Of a stretch of 64,000 nucleotides of DNA, positions 33,392-42,145 are shown piece by piece. The translations under genes and the position numbers were made by a program. The number at the start of each line of letters is the position of its first letter. Position 1 is the first letter of the stretch. This stretch comes from an uncultured Sphingomonadaceae bacterium (GTDB lineage: Bacteria > Pseudomonadota > Alphaproteobacteria > Sphingomonadales > Sphingomonadaceae): the NCBI GenBank assembly GCA_947499975.1, contig CANMQE010000003.1:124001-188000 (forward strand), given 5' to 3'. The notes under the pieces are model-generated. The model made no database searches. It was not told where the DNA came from and saw only the letters and a program-made list of their open reading frames with translations.

Positions 33392-33778
33392 ATGAGCATG
33401 TTCACCCATATCGTTGTCGGCACTGACGATCCCGAGGCTTCGGCACGCTTCTACGATGCCACATTCGCTGCCATCGGGATCGAGGGCGGCCGGTCTGGCG
33501 AGGCATCCTATTACGGATCGTATGAGGCGGGGTTCTTCTCCGTTCAGCCTCCCCGCAACGGCGAGCCCGCCACCTTTGCCAACGGCGGCACCGTCGGCCT
33601 TTCCGCCGCAACGCAAGGCGAGGTAGATGCCTGGCATGCGGCCGGCCTTGCCAATGGCGGCAGTGACGAAGGCGCGCCGGGCCGCCGCGATATGGGCGAG
33701 AACCGGCTTTACGGGGCCTATCTGCGCGACCCTGTAGGCAACAAGATCTGCGCTTTCACCACGAATGTGGAGGACTAA
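33392..33778 (+). CDS. VOC (glyoxalase-like) protein 2 of the formaldehyde operon
   Basis: 128 aa from ATG 33392, 10 bp after the previous stop (a second ATG two codons on is equivalent). Starts MSMFTHIVVGTDDPEASARF and ends with LYGAYLRDPVGNKICAFTTN. Tandem duplicate of the preceding gene with clear divergence in the N-terminal half. The C-terminal active-site side is better conserved between the two copies than the rest. Confidence 0.9.
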   Translation: MSMFTHIVVGTDDPEASARFYDATFAAIGIEGGRSGEASYYGSYEAGFFSVQPPRNGEPATFANGGTVGLSAATQGEVDAWHAAGLANGGSDEGAPGRRDMGENRLYGAYLRDPVGNKICAFTTNVED

Positions 33779-33782
33779 TACG

Positions 33783-34184
33783 ATGTACAGCCATATCATG
33801 ATCGGCACCGACGATATCGACCGGGCAAAGGCGTTTTACGAACGCGTGCTGGGCGTGCTCGACGGCGATCTGCAGGTATTCGAAAACGAGAACAAGACCG
33901 GCCATCGCCGCGTGTTTTTCATCCAGGACGGCGGCATCCTCGCCCTCACTCAGCCCATCGATGGCCAGCCCGTCAGCACGGCCAACGGTTCCACCATCGG
34001 CTTCGCCTGCAATTCGGGCGAACAGGTGAAGGAATTCCACGATGTGGCGGTGGAGGCCGGTGCAACTCCGGTCGAGGATCCGCCCGGCCTTCGCGAAGGC
34101 GGCGCGATGGGCCCCCTGCACCTGTGCTATTTCCGCGACCTCGACGGACACAAGATCTGCGGCATTCACCGGAGCGCGGCATGA
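33783..34184 (+). CDS. VOC (glyoxalase-like) protein 3 of the formaldehyde operon
   Basis: 133 aa from ATG 33783, 4 bp after the previous stop. MYSHIMIGTDDIDRAKAFYE and LCYFRDLDGHKICGIH show the VOC fold. It is more distant from copies 1 and 2, lacking the AWHAAGLANGG block and having QVKEFHDVAVEAGATPVEDP instead. Its stop codon overlaps the frmB start (ATGA), which ties it to formaldehyde metabolism. Confidence 0.9.
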   Translation: MYSHIMIGTDDIDRAKAFYERVLGVLDGDLQVFENENKTGHRRVFFIQDGGILALTQPIDGQPVSTANGSTIGFACNSGEQVKEFHDVAVEAGATPVEDPPGLREGGAMGPLHLCYFRDLDGHKICGIHRSAA

Positions 34185-35020
34185 CCCTCGAAACCGTCAG
34201 CGAAACGAAGTGCTTCGGCGGCAACCAGGGCGTCTACAAGCACGAGAGCACGTCCACCGGCACGCCGATGACCTTCGCGGTCTATCAGCCGGAGCACATG
34301 GAAGGCGAAAAGCTGCCGGTGCTGTGGTGGCTTTCCGGCCTGACCTGCACGCACGAAAACGCGATGATCAAATGCCATTATCACAAGGCATGCGCAGAGC
34401 ATGGCGTGATCTTCATCTGCCCGGACACCTCCCCGCGCGGAGAAGGTGTGCCCGATGACGAGGCCTATGATTTCGGCCAGGGCGCAGGCTTCTATGTCAA
34501 CGCCACGCAGGATCCGTGGGCGGAGCATTTCCAGATGCGCCGCTATATTGAGGAAGAACTGCCCGCCCTTGTGGCGGAGAACTTCGATGTCGACATGGAG
34601 CGTCAGTCCATCTCCGGCCATTCCATGGGCGGGCACGGCGCGCTGACGGTATCGCTGCGCAACCCTGACCGTTTCCGTTCCACCAGCGCGTTCTCCCCCA
34701 TCGTCAGCCCGATGAACTGTCCGTGGGGCGAAAAAGCGCTGTCGAACTATCTGGGCGATGATCGCAGCGCCTGGCGCGAATATGATGCCTGCGCCCTGAT
34801 CGAGGACGGCGCGCGGATCGATCACCTGCTGGTGGAACAGGGCCGTGCTGACAATTTCCTCGACGACGAGCTGAAGACCTGGCTGCTGGAAGACGCGGTG
34901 CGGGAAGCCGGCATGAACGCGAAGATCGTGATGCAGGAGGGGTATGACCATTCCTATTTCTTCGTCTCCACCTTCATTGGCGAACATGTGAAATGGCATG
35001 CGGAAAGGCTGAAAGCATGA
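34181..35020 (+). CDS. frmB: S-formylglutathione hydrolase
   Basis: 279 aa from ATG 34181. Hydrolyses S-formylglutathione to formate and glutathione. Esterase D family: oxyanion segment LSGLTCTHEN, nucleophile S148 in SISGHSMGGHGAL, and late Asp/His in the DNFLDDEL and GYDHSYFFVSTF segments. Overlaps both the preceding VOC gene and the following formate dehydrogenase gene by ATGA. Confidence 0.96.
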   Translation: MTLETVSETKCFGGNQGVYKHESTSTGTPMTFAVYQPEHMEGEKLPVLWWLSGLTCTHENAMIKCHYHKACAEHGVIFICPDTSPRGEGVPDDEAYDFGQGAGFYVNATQDPWAEHFQMRRYIEEELPALVAENFDVDMERQSISGHSMGGHGALTVSLRNPDRFRSTSAFSPIVSPMNCPWGEKALSNYLGDDRSAWREYDACALIEDGARIDHLLVEQGRADNFLDDELKTWLLEDAVREAGMNAKIVMQEGYDHSYFFVSTFIGEHVKWHAERLKA

Positions 35021-35445
35021 GCGACAAGAGCGAGATTCTTGGCGACATCATCGCCCGCCATCACCACCGTGAAGGCCCGCTTCTGCCCATCCTGAACGAT
35101 GTGCAGGCCGAACTGGGCTGCGTGGATGCGGAAAGCGAGGCGCTGATCGCCAAGGGGCTGAACATCAGCCGGGCCGATGTGCACGGCGCGGTCAGCTTCT
35201 ATCACGATTACCTGCCCGCACCCGATGCCCGCCCGCACGTGCAGATCTGCCGGGCAGAGGCGTGCAAGGCGCGCGGCGTGGAAAAGCTGATCGACAAGGC
35301 CAGCACCGCTGCGGGAGAGCGCGTGCGCATTTCCACCGTCTATTGCCTTGGCCTGTGCAGCGCCGGCCCCGCCGCGCGCACGGGTGACGACCTTCATATC
35401 CGCCTGGACGAGCAGGCGATCACCAATCTGGTAGAAAACGCATGA
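35017..35445 (+). CDS. fdsG: NAD-dependent formate dehydrogenase, gamma subunit (NuoE-like)
   Basis: 142 aa from ATG 35017. Thioredoxin-like [2Fe-2S] subunit; cluster cysteines in CRAEACKARG and VYCLGLCSAGPAA. Passes electrons from the Mo subunit toward the FMN/NAD site. Overlaps frmB upstream and fdsB downstream by ATGA, so the formaldehyde and formate steps are translated from one polycistron. Confidence 0.94.
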   Translation: MSDKSEILGDIIARHHHREGPLLPILNDVQAELGCVDAESEALIAKGLNISRADVHGAVSFYHDYLPAPDARPHVQICRAEACKARGVEKLIDKASTAAGERVRISTVYCLGLCSAGPAARTGDDLHIRLDEQAITNLVENA

Positions 35446-37001
35446 CGCTGGTTCGCATTTCCGACGACGCCCTTGCCCGCGCTGGCGGCGCTGACAAGCT
35501 GGCGGCAGCCTTCGAGAAGAAGGGTTGCGAGGTTCATCGCACCTCCAGCTGGGGCATGCACTGGCTGGAGCCGCTGGTGGACGTGGACGGCGAGGGCTTC
35601 GGCCCTGCCACGCTGGACGATGTGGATGCGATCCTCGATGGCACGAGCGACAAGTCCATCGGCGTCATCGAGGATCATCCCTTCATCGCCACACAGACGC
35701 GCATCACTTTCAAGCGCGCTGGCAAGACCCGCCCTCTCAGCCTGGAAGATTACGAGGCGACCGGCGGCTGGGCAGGCCTGAAGCGCGCCCGCCAGATCGG
35801 TCCTGAAAAGATCGTGGAAGAGGTGAAGCACTCCGGTCTGCGCGGCCGTGGCGGTGCGGGCTTCCCCACGGGTATCAAGTGGGACACGGTGATGAAAGCC
35901 GAAGGCCCGCAGAAATACATCGTGTGCAACGCCGACGAGGGCGACAGCGGCACCTTTGCCGATCGCATGGCGATGGAAGGCGATCCCTTCGCGCTGATCG
36001 AAGGCATGACGATCGCGGGCGAGGCCGTGGGTGCGAACCAAGGCTATATCTACCTGCGCAGCGAATATCCCGATGCCATCCGCAAGCTGACCGCCGCGCT
36101 GGAACTGTGCGCAGACATCATCGCCCCGTTCAGATGCGAAGTGCGCGTGGGTGCAGGCGCCTATGTCTGCGGCGAGGAAACCTCGCTGCTCAACAGCCTG
36201 GAAGGCAAGCGCGGCGAAGTGCGCGCAAAGCCGCCGCTGCCCGCGCTCGAAGGCTTCCTCGGCAGGCCAACGGTGGTGAACAACGTGCTCAGCCTGCAGG
36301 CCGTGCCGCATATCCTTACAGAGGGCGGCGCGGACGAATACAAGGATGCAGGCCTTGGCCGTTCACGCGGCACCATGCCGATCCAGCTGGCAGGCAACAT
36401 CAAGCACGGCGGGCTTTACGAAGTCGGCTTCGGGGTGACGCTGGATGAACTCGTCAACAAGGTCGGCGGGGGCACCGCGTCGGGCCGTCCTGTAAAAGCC
36501 GTGCAGGTGGGCGGTCCGCTGGGTGCCTACATCCACCCGGACCAGTTCGACATCAAGTTCGACTACGAGGAGTACACCAATGCCGAGGCCCTGATAGGCC
36601 ACGGCGGCGTGACCGTGTTCGACGATAGCACCGACATGCTGGAAATGGCGCGCTTCGCCATGGAGTTCTGCTCCGTGGAAAGCTGCGGCAAGTGCACGCC
36701 CTGCCGCATCGGGGCGGTGCGCGGCGTGGAGATCATCGACCGGATCCAGGCCGGTGGGCGCAAGCGCGACCGGATCGAACTCGCGCCGCAGATGCACAAT
36801 GCGCCCAAGGACAAGGGCCGCGATGCAGGCGACGAGATCGGCCTGCTGACCGACCTGTGCGAAACGATGAAATTCGGCTCGCTCTGCGCGCTGGGCGGCT
36901 TCACACCCTATCCGGTGATGAGCGCGCTGCGCCAGTGGCCGGAGGATTTCACGCGCAATCCCGAACTGGTCGAGCAGGCCCTGCCGGAAACCGCATCGTG
37001 A
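35442..37001 (+). CDS. fdsB: NAD-dependent formate dehydrogenase, beta subunit (NuoF-like)
   Basis: 519 aa. A short N-terminal thioredoxin-like domain precedes the flavoprotein part. The FMN/NAD loop is GLRGRGGAGFPTGIKW, a second glycine-rich stretch is GAGAYVCGEETSLLNSLEG, and the [4Fe-4S] site is ESCGKCTPCRIG near residue 410. Hands electrons from formate to NAD+. Confidence 0.95.
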   Translation: MTLVRISDDALARAGGADKLAAAFEKKGCEVHRTSSWGMHWLEPLVDVDGEGFGPATLDDVDAILDGTSDKSIGVIEDHPFIATQTRITFKRAGKTRPLSLEDYEATGGWAGLKRARQIGPEKIVEEVKHSGLRGRGGAGFPTGIKWDTVMKAEGPQKYIVCNADEGDSGTFADRMAMEGDPFALIEGMTIAGEAVGANQGYIYLRSEYPDAIRKLTAALELCADIIAPFRCEVRVGAGAYVCGEETSLLNSLEGKRGEVRAKPPLPALEGFLGRPTVVNNVLSLQAVPHILTEGGADEYKDAGLGRSRGTMPIQLAGNIKHGGLYEVGFGVTLDELVNKVGGGTASGRPVKAVQVGGPLGAYIHPDQFDIKFDYEEYTNAEALIGHGGVTVFDDSTDMLEMARFAMEFCSVESCGKCTPCRIGAVRGVEIIDRIQAGGRKRDRIELAPQMHNAPKDKGRDAGDEIGLLTDLCETMKFGSLCALGGFTPYPVMSALRQWPEDFTRNPELVEQALPETAS

Positions 37002-37011
37002 CAATCGGCTG

Positions 37012-37530
37012 ATGGTTCTGGGCGCGGTTCTTGCAGGTGGGCAATCCTCACGCTTCGGCAGCGACAAGGCGCTGGCCGAGCTGGATGGCCGCACCCTGAT
37101 CGCGCGCGCGGTGGATGCCCTTTCCGCCTCTTGCGACCACGTGATCGTGGTGGGCCGCGATACGGCACCCGCCCCCACCATCCCTGATTGGCCGCAGCCC
37201 GGCATGGGCCCGCTGGGCGGGATCGCCGCCGCCCTGCGCTTTGCGGAAGGTCAGGATTACGACACGGTGCTGACCTGCGGGGTCGATTCTGTCGCCCTGC
37301 CGCCCAACCTGTTGTCGGATCTTTCGCCGGCACCGGCTTACCTTGAAACGCAGCCCGTTATCGGGCATTGGAACAGCAGCAACGCATCGCTCGTCTCGGC
37401 CATCCTCCAGAGTGAAGGACGCCATTCGATGCTCGCTTTCGCAAAGGCCGCCAGGGCGCGGGCCGTGAAAAGCAATGATGCGCCAGCAAACATAAACACT
37501 CCCGCAGACCTTGCGGCGATGGAGCGATAG
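37012..37530 (+). CDS. mobA: Molybdenum cofactor guanylyltransferase
   Basis: 172 aa. Nucleotidyltransferase fold with the signature LAGGQSSRFGSDKALAEL (residues 7-23) and GMGPLGGIAAALRFA. Makes molybdopterin guanine dinucleotide, the cofactor of the formate dehydrogenase alpha subunit. Its placement between fdsB and fdsA (10 and 2 bp gaps) matches cofactor supply to enzyme synthesis. Slightly shorter than E. coli MobA (194 aa). Confidence 0.9.
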   Translation: MVLGAVLAGGQSSRFGSDKALAELDGRTLIARAVDALSASCDHVIVVGRDTAPAPTIPDWPQPGMGPLGGIAAALRFAEGQDYDTVLTCGVDSVALPPNLLSDLSPAPAYLETQPVIGHWNSSNASLVSAILQSEGRHSMLAFAKAARARAVKSNDAPANINTPADLAAMER

Positions 37531-37532
37531 TT

Positions 37533-40388
37533 ATGGGATACGAAGCCCCCAAGGATTTTGGCACACCGGCAGTCAAGTCGGACCGCAAGGTCACGCTGAC
37601 GATCGACGGACGCGAAATCACCGTGCCCGAAGGCACATCGGTGATGCGCGCGGCCAGCGAGCTTGGCGGCCATATTCCGAAACTGTGCGCCACGGACAAC
37701 GTGAAAAGCTTCGGCTCCTGCCGCCTGTGCCTGGTGGAGATCGAGGGTGCGCGCGGCACGCCTGCCAGCTGCACCACGCCCGTCAGCGACGGGATGAAGG
37801 TGCAGACGCAGACCCCGCGCCTCGAAAAGTTGCGCAAGGGCGTGATGGAGCTGTATATCTCCGATCACCCGCTGGACTGCCTCACCTGCTCCGCCAACAA
37901 CGATTGCGAGTTGCAGGACGAAGCCGCTGCCGTGGGCCTGCGCGATGTGCGCTATGGCTACGAAGGGGCGAACCACCTCGGCACCACGGTCGACAAGTCC
38001 AACCCATATTTCTCCTTCCAGCCCGACAAGTGTATCGTCTGCTCGCGCTGCGTGCGCGCATGCGGCGAGGTGCAGGGCACCTTCGCGCTGACGGTTGATG
38101 GACGCGGCTTCGCTTCCGTGATTTCCGCCGGGCAAGACGAGGACAATTTCCTCTCCAGCGAATGCGTATCGTGCGGTGCCTGCGTGCAGGCCTGCCCCAC
38201 CAGCGCGCTGATGGAAAAGAGCGTGACGGAGATCGGCCTGCCCGAACGCGCCGTCGTCACCACCTGCGCCTATTGCGGCGTTGGCTGCACCTTCCGCGCC
38301 GAGATGAAGGGCGAACAGCTGGTGCGCATGGTGCCTTACAAGGATGGCAAGGCCAATCGCGGCCATAGCTGCGTGAAGGGCCGCTTCGCCTATGGCTACG
38401 CCAACCACCAGGATCGCATCACCTCGCCCATGGTGCGCGACAGCATCGACCAGCCCTGGCGCGAGGTAAGCTGGGAAGAGGCGCTGGAATTCACCAGCAA
38501 CAAGATCAGCGGCATCAAGGAAAAGCACGGCGCTGGCGCGCTGGGCGGCATCACCTCCAGCCGCTGCACCAACGAGGAAACCTTCCTCGTGCAGAAACTG
38601 ATCCGCTCCGTCTTCGGCGCGAACAACGTCGATACCTGTGCCCGCGTGTGCCATTCGCCAACGGGTTACGGCCTGAAGACGACGTTCGGCACCAGTGCCG
38701 GCACGCAGGATTTCGACAGTGTGGAGCACACCGATGTGGCGCTGGTGATCGGTGCCAATCCCACCGATGGCCACCCCGTTTTCGCCAGCCGCCTGAAGAA
38801 GCGCCTGCGCGAAGGGGCAAAGCTGATCGTGATCGATCCGCGCCGTATTGACCTTGTGCGCACCCCGCACGTGGAAGCCGCGCAGCACCTGCCGCTGCAG
38901 CCCGGCACCAATGTCGCCGTGCTTACCGCGATGGCGCATGTCATCGTAACAGAAGGGCTGGCGAACCGGGAGTTTATCGAGGAACGCTGCGAAGTCGATG
39001 CCTATGAGGAATGGGCGCGTTTCGTATCTGACGAACGCCACAGCCCCGAGACGCTGGAAGCAGTAACCCGCGTGCCTGCCGAAGACCTGCGGGAGGCCGC
39101 CCGCCTCTACGCCACCGGCGGCAATTCGGCGATCTACTACGGCCTCGGCGTGACGGAACACTCGCAGGGCTCCTCCACCGTGATGGCCATTGCAAACCTC
39201 GCCATGGTCACCGGCAATATCGGCCGCAAGGGCGTGGGCGTGAACCCGCTGCGCGGCCAGAACAACGTGCAGGGCGCCTGCGACATGGGCAGCTTTCCGC
39301 ATGAACTGCCCGGCTATCGCCACCTGTCCGACAGCGTGACGCGCGAACTGTTCGAGAAGGACTGGGGCGTATCGCTCGATCCCAACCCCGGCCTGCGCAT
39401 CAACAACATGCTGGATGCCGCCGTGGATGGCACGTTCAAGGCGATCTACATCCAGGGCGAGGATATTCTGCAGTCCGATCCCAACACGCAGCACGTGGCC
39501 GATGGCCTTTCCGCGATGGACTGCGTGGTGGTGCACGATCTCTTCCTGAACGAGACCGCGAACTACGCCCACGTCTTCCTGCCCGGCTCCACCTTCCTGG
39601 AAAAGAACGGCACCTTCACCAATGCAGAGCGGCGCATCCAGCCGGTGCGCAAGGTGATGGAGCCTGCCAATGGCTACGAGGATTGGGAAGTCACGCAACT
39701 GCTCGCCAACGCGCTGGGTGCCAACTGGAATTACTCGCACCCCAGTGAAATCCTGGACGAGATCGCCCGCCTCACCGGCAGTTTTGCCGGGGTAAGCTGG
39801 GACATGCTGAACGAGCGTGGCAGCGTGCAATGGCCGGTGAACGAGACACATCCCGATGGCTCGCCCGTCATGCACATGGAAGGTTTCGTGCGCGGCAAGG
39901 GCCTGTTCGTCGTCACCGATTACGTGCCGACGGACGAGAAGACAGGACCGCGCTTCCCGCTGCTGCTGACCACGGGACGTATCCTCAGCCAGTACAATGT
40001 CGGCGCGCAGACGCGGCGCACGGCCAACACCATCTGGCACGAGGAAGACCTGCTGGAAATCCACCCCGTCGACGCGGAAAACCGCGGCCTGAAGGATGGT
40101 GACTGGACGAAGCTTGCCAGCCGGACGGGCGAAACGACCCTGCGCGTGAAGGTGACGGACCGCGTGGCGCCGGGCGTGGTCTATACCACGTTCCACCACC
40201 CCGCGACGCAGGCCAACGTCGTCACCACCGACTATTCCGACTGGGCCACCAACTGTCCCGAATACAAGGTGACAGCCGTGCAGGTTACGCCCAGCAACGG
40301 GCCGACCGACTGGCAGGAGGACTATCAGGAACTGTCCGAACGCAGCCGCCGCATCGCCGGGGAAGACAGCATGGAGCCGGCAGAATGA
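37533..40388 (+). CDS. fdsA: NAD-dependent formate dehydrogenase, catalytic alpha subunit (molybdopterin)
   Basis: 951 aa. N-terminal [2Fe-2S] domain (C52, C63, C66, C80), NuoG-type cluster site HPLDCLTC (H112, C116, C119, C125), two ferredoxin [4Fe-4S] sites (C167-C177 and C211-C221), and the [4Fe-4S] of the Mo domain CAYCGVGC (245-252) with C280. The active-site residue that binds Mo is cysteine, C373 in ARVCHSPTG, next to H374, so no selenocysteine is used. The C-terminal MopB domain includes GRILSQYNVGAQTRR. Oxidises formate to CO2 in the cytosol. Confidence 0.96.
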   Translation: MGYEAPKDFGTPAVKSDRKVTLTIDGREITVPEGTSVMRAASELGGHIPKLCATDNVKSFGSCRLCLVEIEGARGTPASCTTPVSDGMKVQTQTPRLEKLRKGVMELYISDHPLDCLTCSANNDCELQDEAAAVGLRDVRYGYEGANHLGTTVDKSNPYFSFQPDKCIVCSRCVRACGEVQGTFALTVDGRGFASVISAGQDEDNFLSSECVSCGACVQACPTSALMEKSVTEIGLPERAVVTTCAYCGVGCTFRAEMKGEQLVRMVPYKDGKANRGHSCVKGRFAYGYANHQDRITSPMVRDSIDQPWREVSWEEALEFTSNKISGIKEKHGAGALGGITSSRCTNEETFLVQKLIRSVFGANNVDTCARVCHSPTGYGLKTTFGTSAGTQDFDSVEHTDVALVIGANPTDGHPVFASRLKKRLREGAKLIVIDPRRIDLVRTPHVEAAQHLPLQPGTNVAVLTAMAHVIVTEGLANREFIEERCEVDAYEEWARFVSDERHSPETLEAVTRVPAEDLREAARLYATGGNSAIYYGLGVTEHSQGSSTVMAIANLAMVTGNIGRKGVGVNPLRGQNNVQGACDMGSFPHELPGYRHLSDSVTRELFEKDWGVSLDPNPGLRINNMLDAAVDGTFKAIYIQGEDILQSDPNTQHVADGLSAMDCVVVHDLFLNETANYAHVFLPGSTFLEKNGTFTNAERRIQPVRKVMEPANGYEDWEVTQLLANALGANWNYSHPSEILDEIARLTGSFAGVSWDMLNERGSVQWPVNETHPDGSPVMHMEGFVRGKGLFVVTDYVPTDEKTGPRFPLLLTTGRILSQYNVGAQTRRTANTIWHEEDLLEIHPVDAENRGLKDGDWTKLASRTGETTLRVKVTDRVAPGVVYTTFHHPATQANVVTTDYSDWATNCPEYKVTAVQVTPSNGPTDWQEDYQELSERSRRIAGEDSMEPAE

Positions 40389-40669
40389 GCAAAAGCCAGC
40401 TGGAAACCGTCACGCGCTTTGCCAACCAGATCGCCAAGAATTTCGTGGCGCTGGGTCATGACAAGGCGGTGCTGGCCACGGCAGACCATATCGACAGCTT
40501 TTGGGATCCGCGCATGAAGGCATCGATCTTCGAAGGCGACCGCAGCGGGCTGGACCCGGCCGCTGCCGAGGCAATCGAACACCTGGCCGCCGGTGCGCAT
40601 CCTGAATCGCAGACGCGCGCCACGGATTTCTCCAAGGCGGGCGAGTTGCACAATTCGGATGCCGGATAA
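40385..40669 (+). CDS. fdsD: Formate dehydrogenase delta subunit
   Basis: 94 aa, overlapping fdsA by ATGA. Matches the small FdsD family (MSKSQLETVTRFANQIAKNF, HIDSFWDPRMKASIF), needed for activity and stability of Fds-type enzymes. The 3' end overlaps fdhD by 11 bases. Confidence 0.92.
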   Translation: MSKSQLETVTRFANQIAKNFVALGHDKAVLATADHIDSFWDPRMKASIFEGDRSGLDPAAAEAIEHLAAGAHPESQTRATDFSKAGELHNSDAG

Positions 40670-41441
40670 GCCGATCCAGTTCGCTGCCGATGGCAGTGTG
40701 AAATCGATCGAGCGCGATTGGGTCCCCGAAGTCCCGGTCGCGCTCGAATACAATGGCCTGTCCTACGCGGTGATGATGGCCACCCCCTCTGACCTTGAGG
40801 ATTTCGCCCGCGGCTTTGCGCTGACAGAAGGGCTGGCGCGCACCCCTGCCGACATCACCGATATCGCCGTTGCCGAGGTGGAGCACGGCTGGATCGTGCG
40901 GGCGCAACTCACCGGGCTGGGTATAGCAAAACTGACGGAGCGCGTGCGCACCCGCGTGGCAGAATCGAGCTGCGGGCTGTGCGGCATAGAGAACCTGGAG
41001 GCGGTGAACACGCCCCTTCCCCAGGTTGCAGCGCACGACGCGCTCGAACCGAAGGCAATCTTTGCCGCCCTATCATGCCTGCGCGAACACCAGCCTCTGA
41101 CGAAGGCGAGCGGTGCCGCCCATGCCGCGGCCTATTGTCTGGCCGATGGCACGATCCGCCACGCGCGCGAAGACGTGGGGCGGCACAACGCGATGGACAA
41201 GCTGATCGGCGCGCTGGCCGTGGCGGGGGAAGATCCCGCACCGGGCTTCATCCTTTCCAGCGCGCGCTGTTCCTACGAGATCGTGGAGAAGGCCGTGCGC
41301 GCCGGGGCAACCCGCCTTGTCACCATTTCCCTGCCCACCTCCATGGCCGTGCAGCGCGCCCGTGCGGCGGGGCTGGGTCTGTGGTGTCTTGCCCGCGATG
41401 ACAGCGTGCTGCAGGTGACCGGCGAAGCGCCCACGGGCTGA
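40659..41441 (+). CDS. fdhD: Formate dehydrogenase sulfurtransferase FdhD
   Basis: 260 aa from ATG 40659 (MPDKPIQFAADGSVKS). Carries sulfur from cysteine desulfurase to the Mo cofactor of formate dehydrogenase; the sulfur-relay pair is C105 and C108 in SSCGLCGIEN. The blocks YAVMMATPSDLEDFARGF and HARDVGRHNA-like HAREDVGRHNAMDKLIG are family hallmarks. Last gene of the formaldehyde/formate operon. Confidence 0.95.
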   Translation: MPDKPIQFAADGSVKSIERDWVPEVPVALEYNGLSYAVMMATPSDLEDFARGFALTEGLARTPADITDIAVAEVEHGWIVRAQLTGLGIAKLTERVRTRVAESSCGLCGIENLEAVNTPLPQVAAHDALEPKAIFAALSCLREHQPLTKASGAAHAAAYCLADGTIRHAREDVGRHNAMDKLIGALAVAGEDPAPGFILSSARCSYEIVEKAVRAGATRLVTISLPTSMAVQRARAAGLGLWCLARDDSVLQVTGEAPTG

Positions 41442-41556
41442 CGCGGTCACGGTGCGGCTTGGCCTTTCGGGCCTCGCGATGTTGCCAACTCGCAACGCGG
41501 TTGCATCATAGTCACACCTTGCGGGAACCGGATCGCGAAACCCGCGCTAGTTCTAT

Positions 41557-42051
41557 ATGGACGCCATCGTTTCCGCCCTTGTTCCCATGTCTCTGCTGGA
41601 TAGCCTGGCGGCCATGCCCACGGGCGTTCTTACCCTGCCCGCCCTGCTGGTGATGGTCACGGCATCGCTGGTGGCGATGTCCGTGCCCGGGGCGGTGAAC
41701 GCCATGTCCTTCCTCGGCGGCCTGTTTCTCGGCTTTGCCGGCATAGTTGTGGTGGCCGTCGGCTGCGTAATCGGCAGTCATCTGCTGTTCCTCGCTTCGC
41801 GCCGCTGGTTCAGTGCGCGTCTGCAGCGCCGGTTCGGCGCGCGGCTCAGCGGTATTCAGGACCATCTGGGCCGTCGCGGGCCGATCTACGTCGTGGGTGC
41901 AAGGCTGGGCGGTGTGCCGCATATCCTCGTGACCGCGGGATGCGCGGCCACGCCGATCAGCGCCCGCGCATTTTTGGGTGCAAGCCTGCTCGGAATGTTG
42001 CCGGCCATCTCCCTGTCCGTACTCGCCGGTACCGGTTTCGCTGCCCTTTAG
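41557..42051 (+). CDS. VTT/DedA-like (TVP38/TMEM64-type) membrane protein
   Basis: 164 aa, mostly hydrophobic with four to five membrane helices. The order resembles a VTT domain: MSVPGAVNAMSFLGGLFLGFAG, then a basic, amphipathic ASRRWFSARLQRRFGARLSG stretch, and a final PISARAFLGASLLGMLPAIS re-entrant-like segment. VTT proteins include lipid scramblases/flippases. No partner is apparent; the gene lies alone between fdhD and a diguanylate cyclase gene. Confidence 0.75.
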   Translation: MDAIVSALVPMSLLDSLAAMPTGVLTLPALLVMVTASLVAMSVPGAVNAMSFLGGLFLGFAGIVVVAVGCVIGSHLLFLASRRWFSARLQRRFGARLSGIQDHLGRRGPIYVVGARLGGVPHILVTAGCAATPISARAFLGASLLGMLPAISLSVLAGTGFAAL

Positions 42052-42145
42052 AGGTAGGTTCGAAATGTCCGCCGGTCTAAGCGGACTCTTTACGATATTG
42101 CTGTAGCCGATCCGCTCCTTCAGTTTTTAGGAGCGAATTGCGGGC

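Noticed and set aside
37338-40199. A 953-codon open frame opposite the formate dehydrogenase alpha subunit and mobA genes
   Set aside because: It lies antisense to an enzyme with all cluster cysteines in place; the product is a His/Ala/Gly-rich sequence without a domain.
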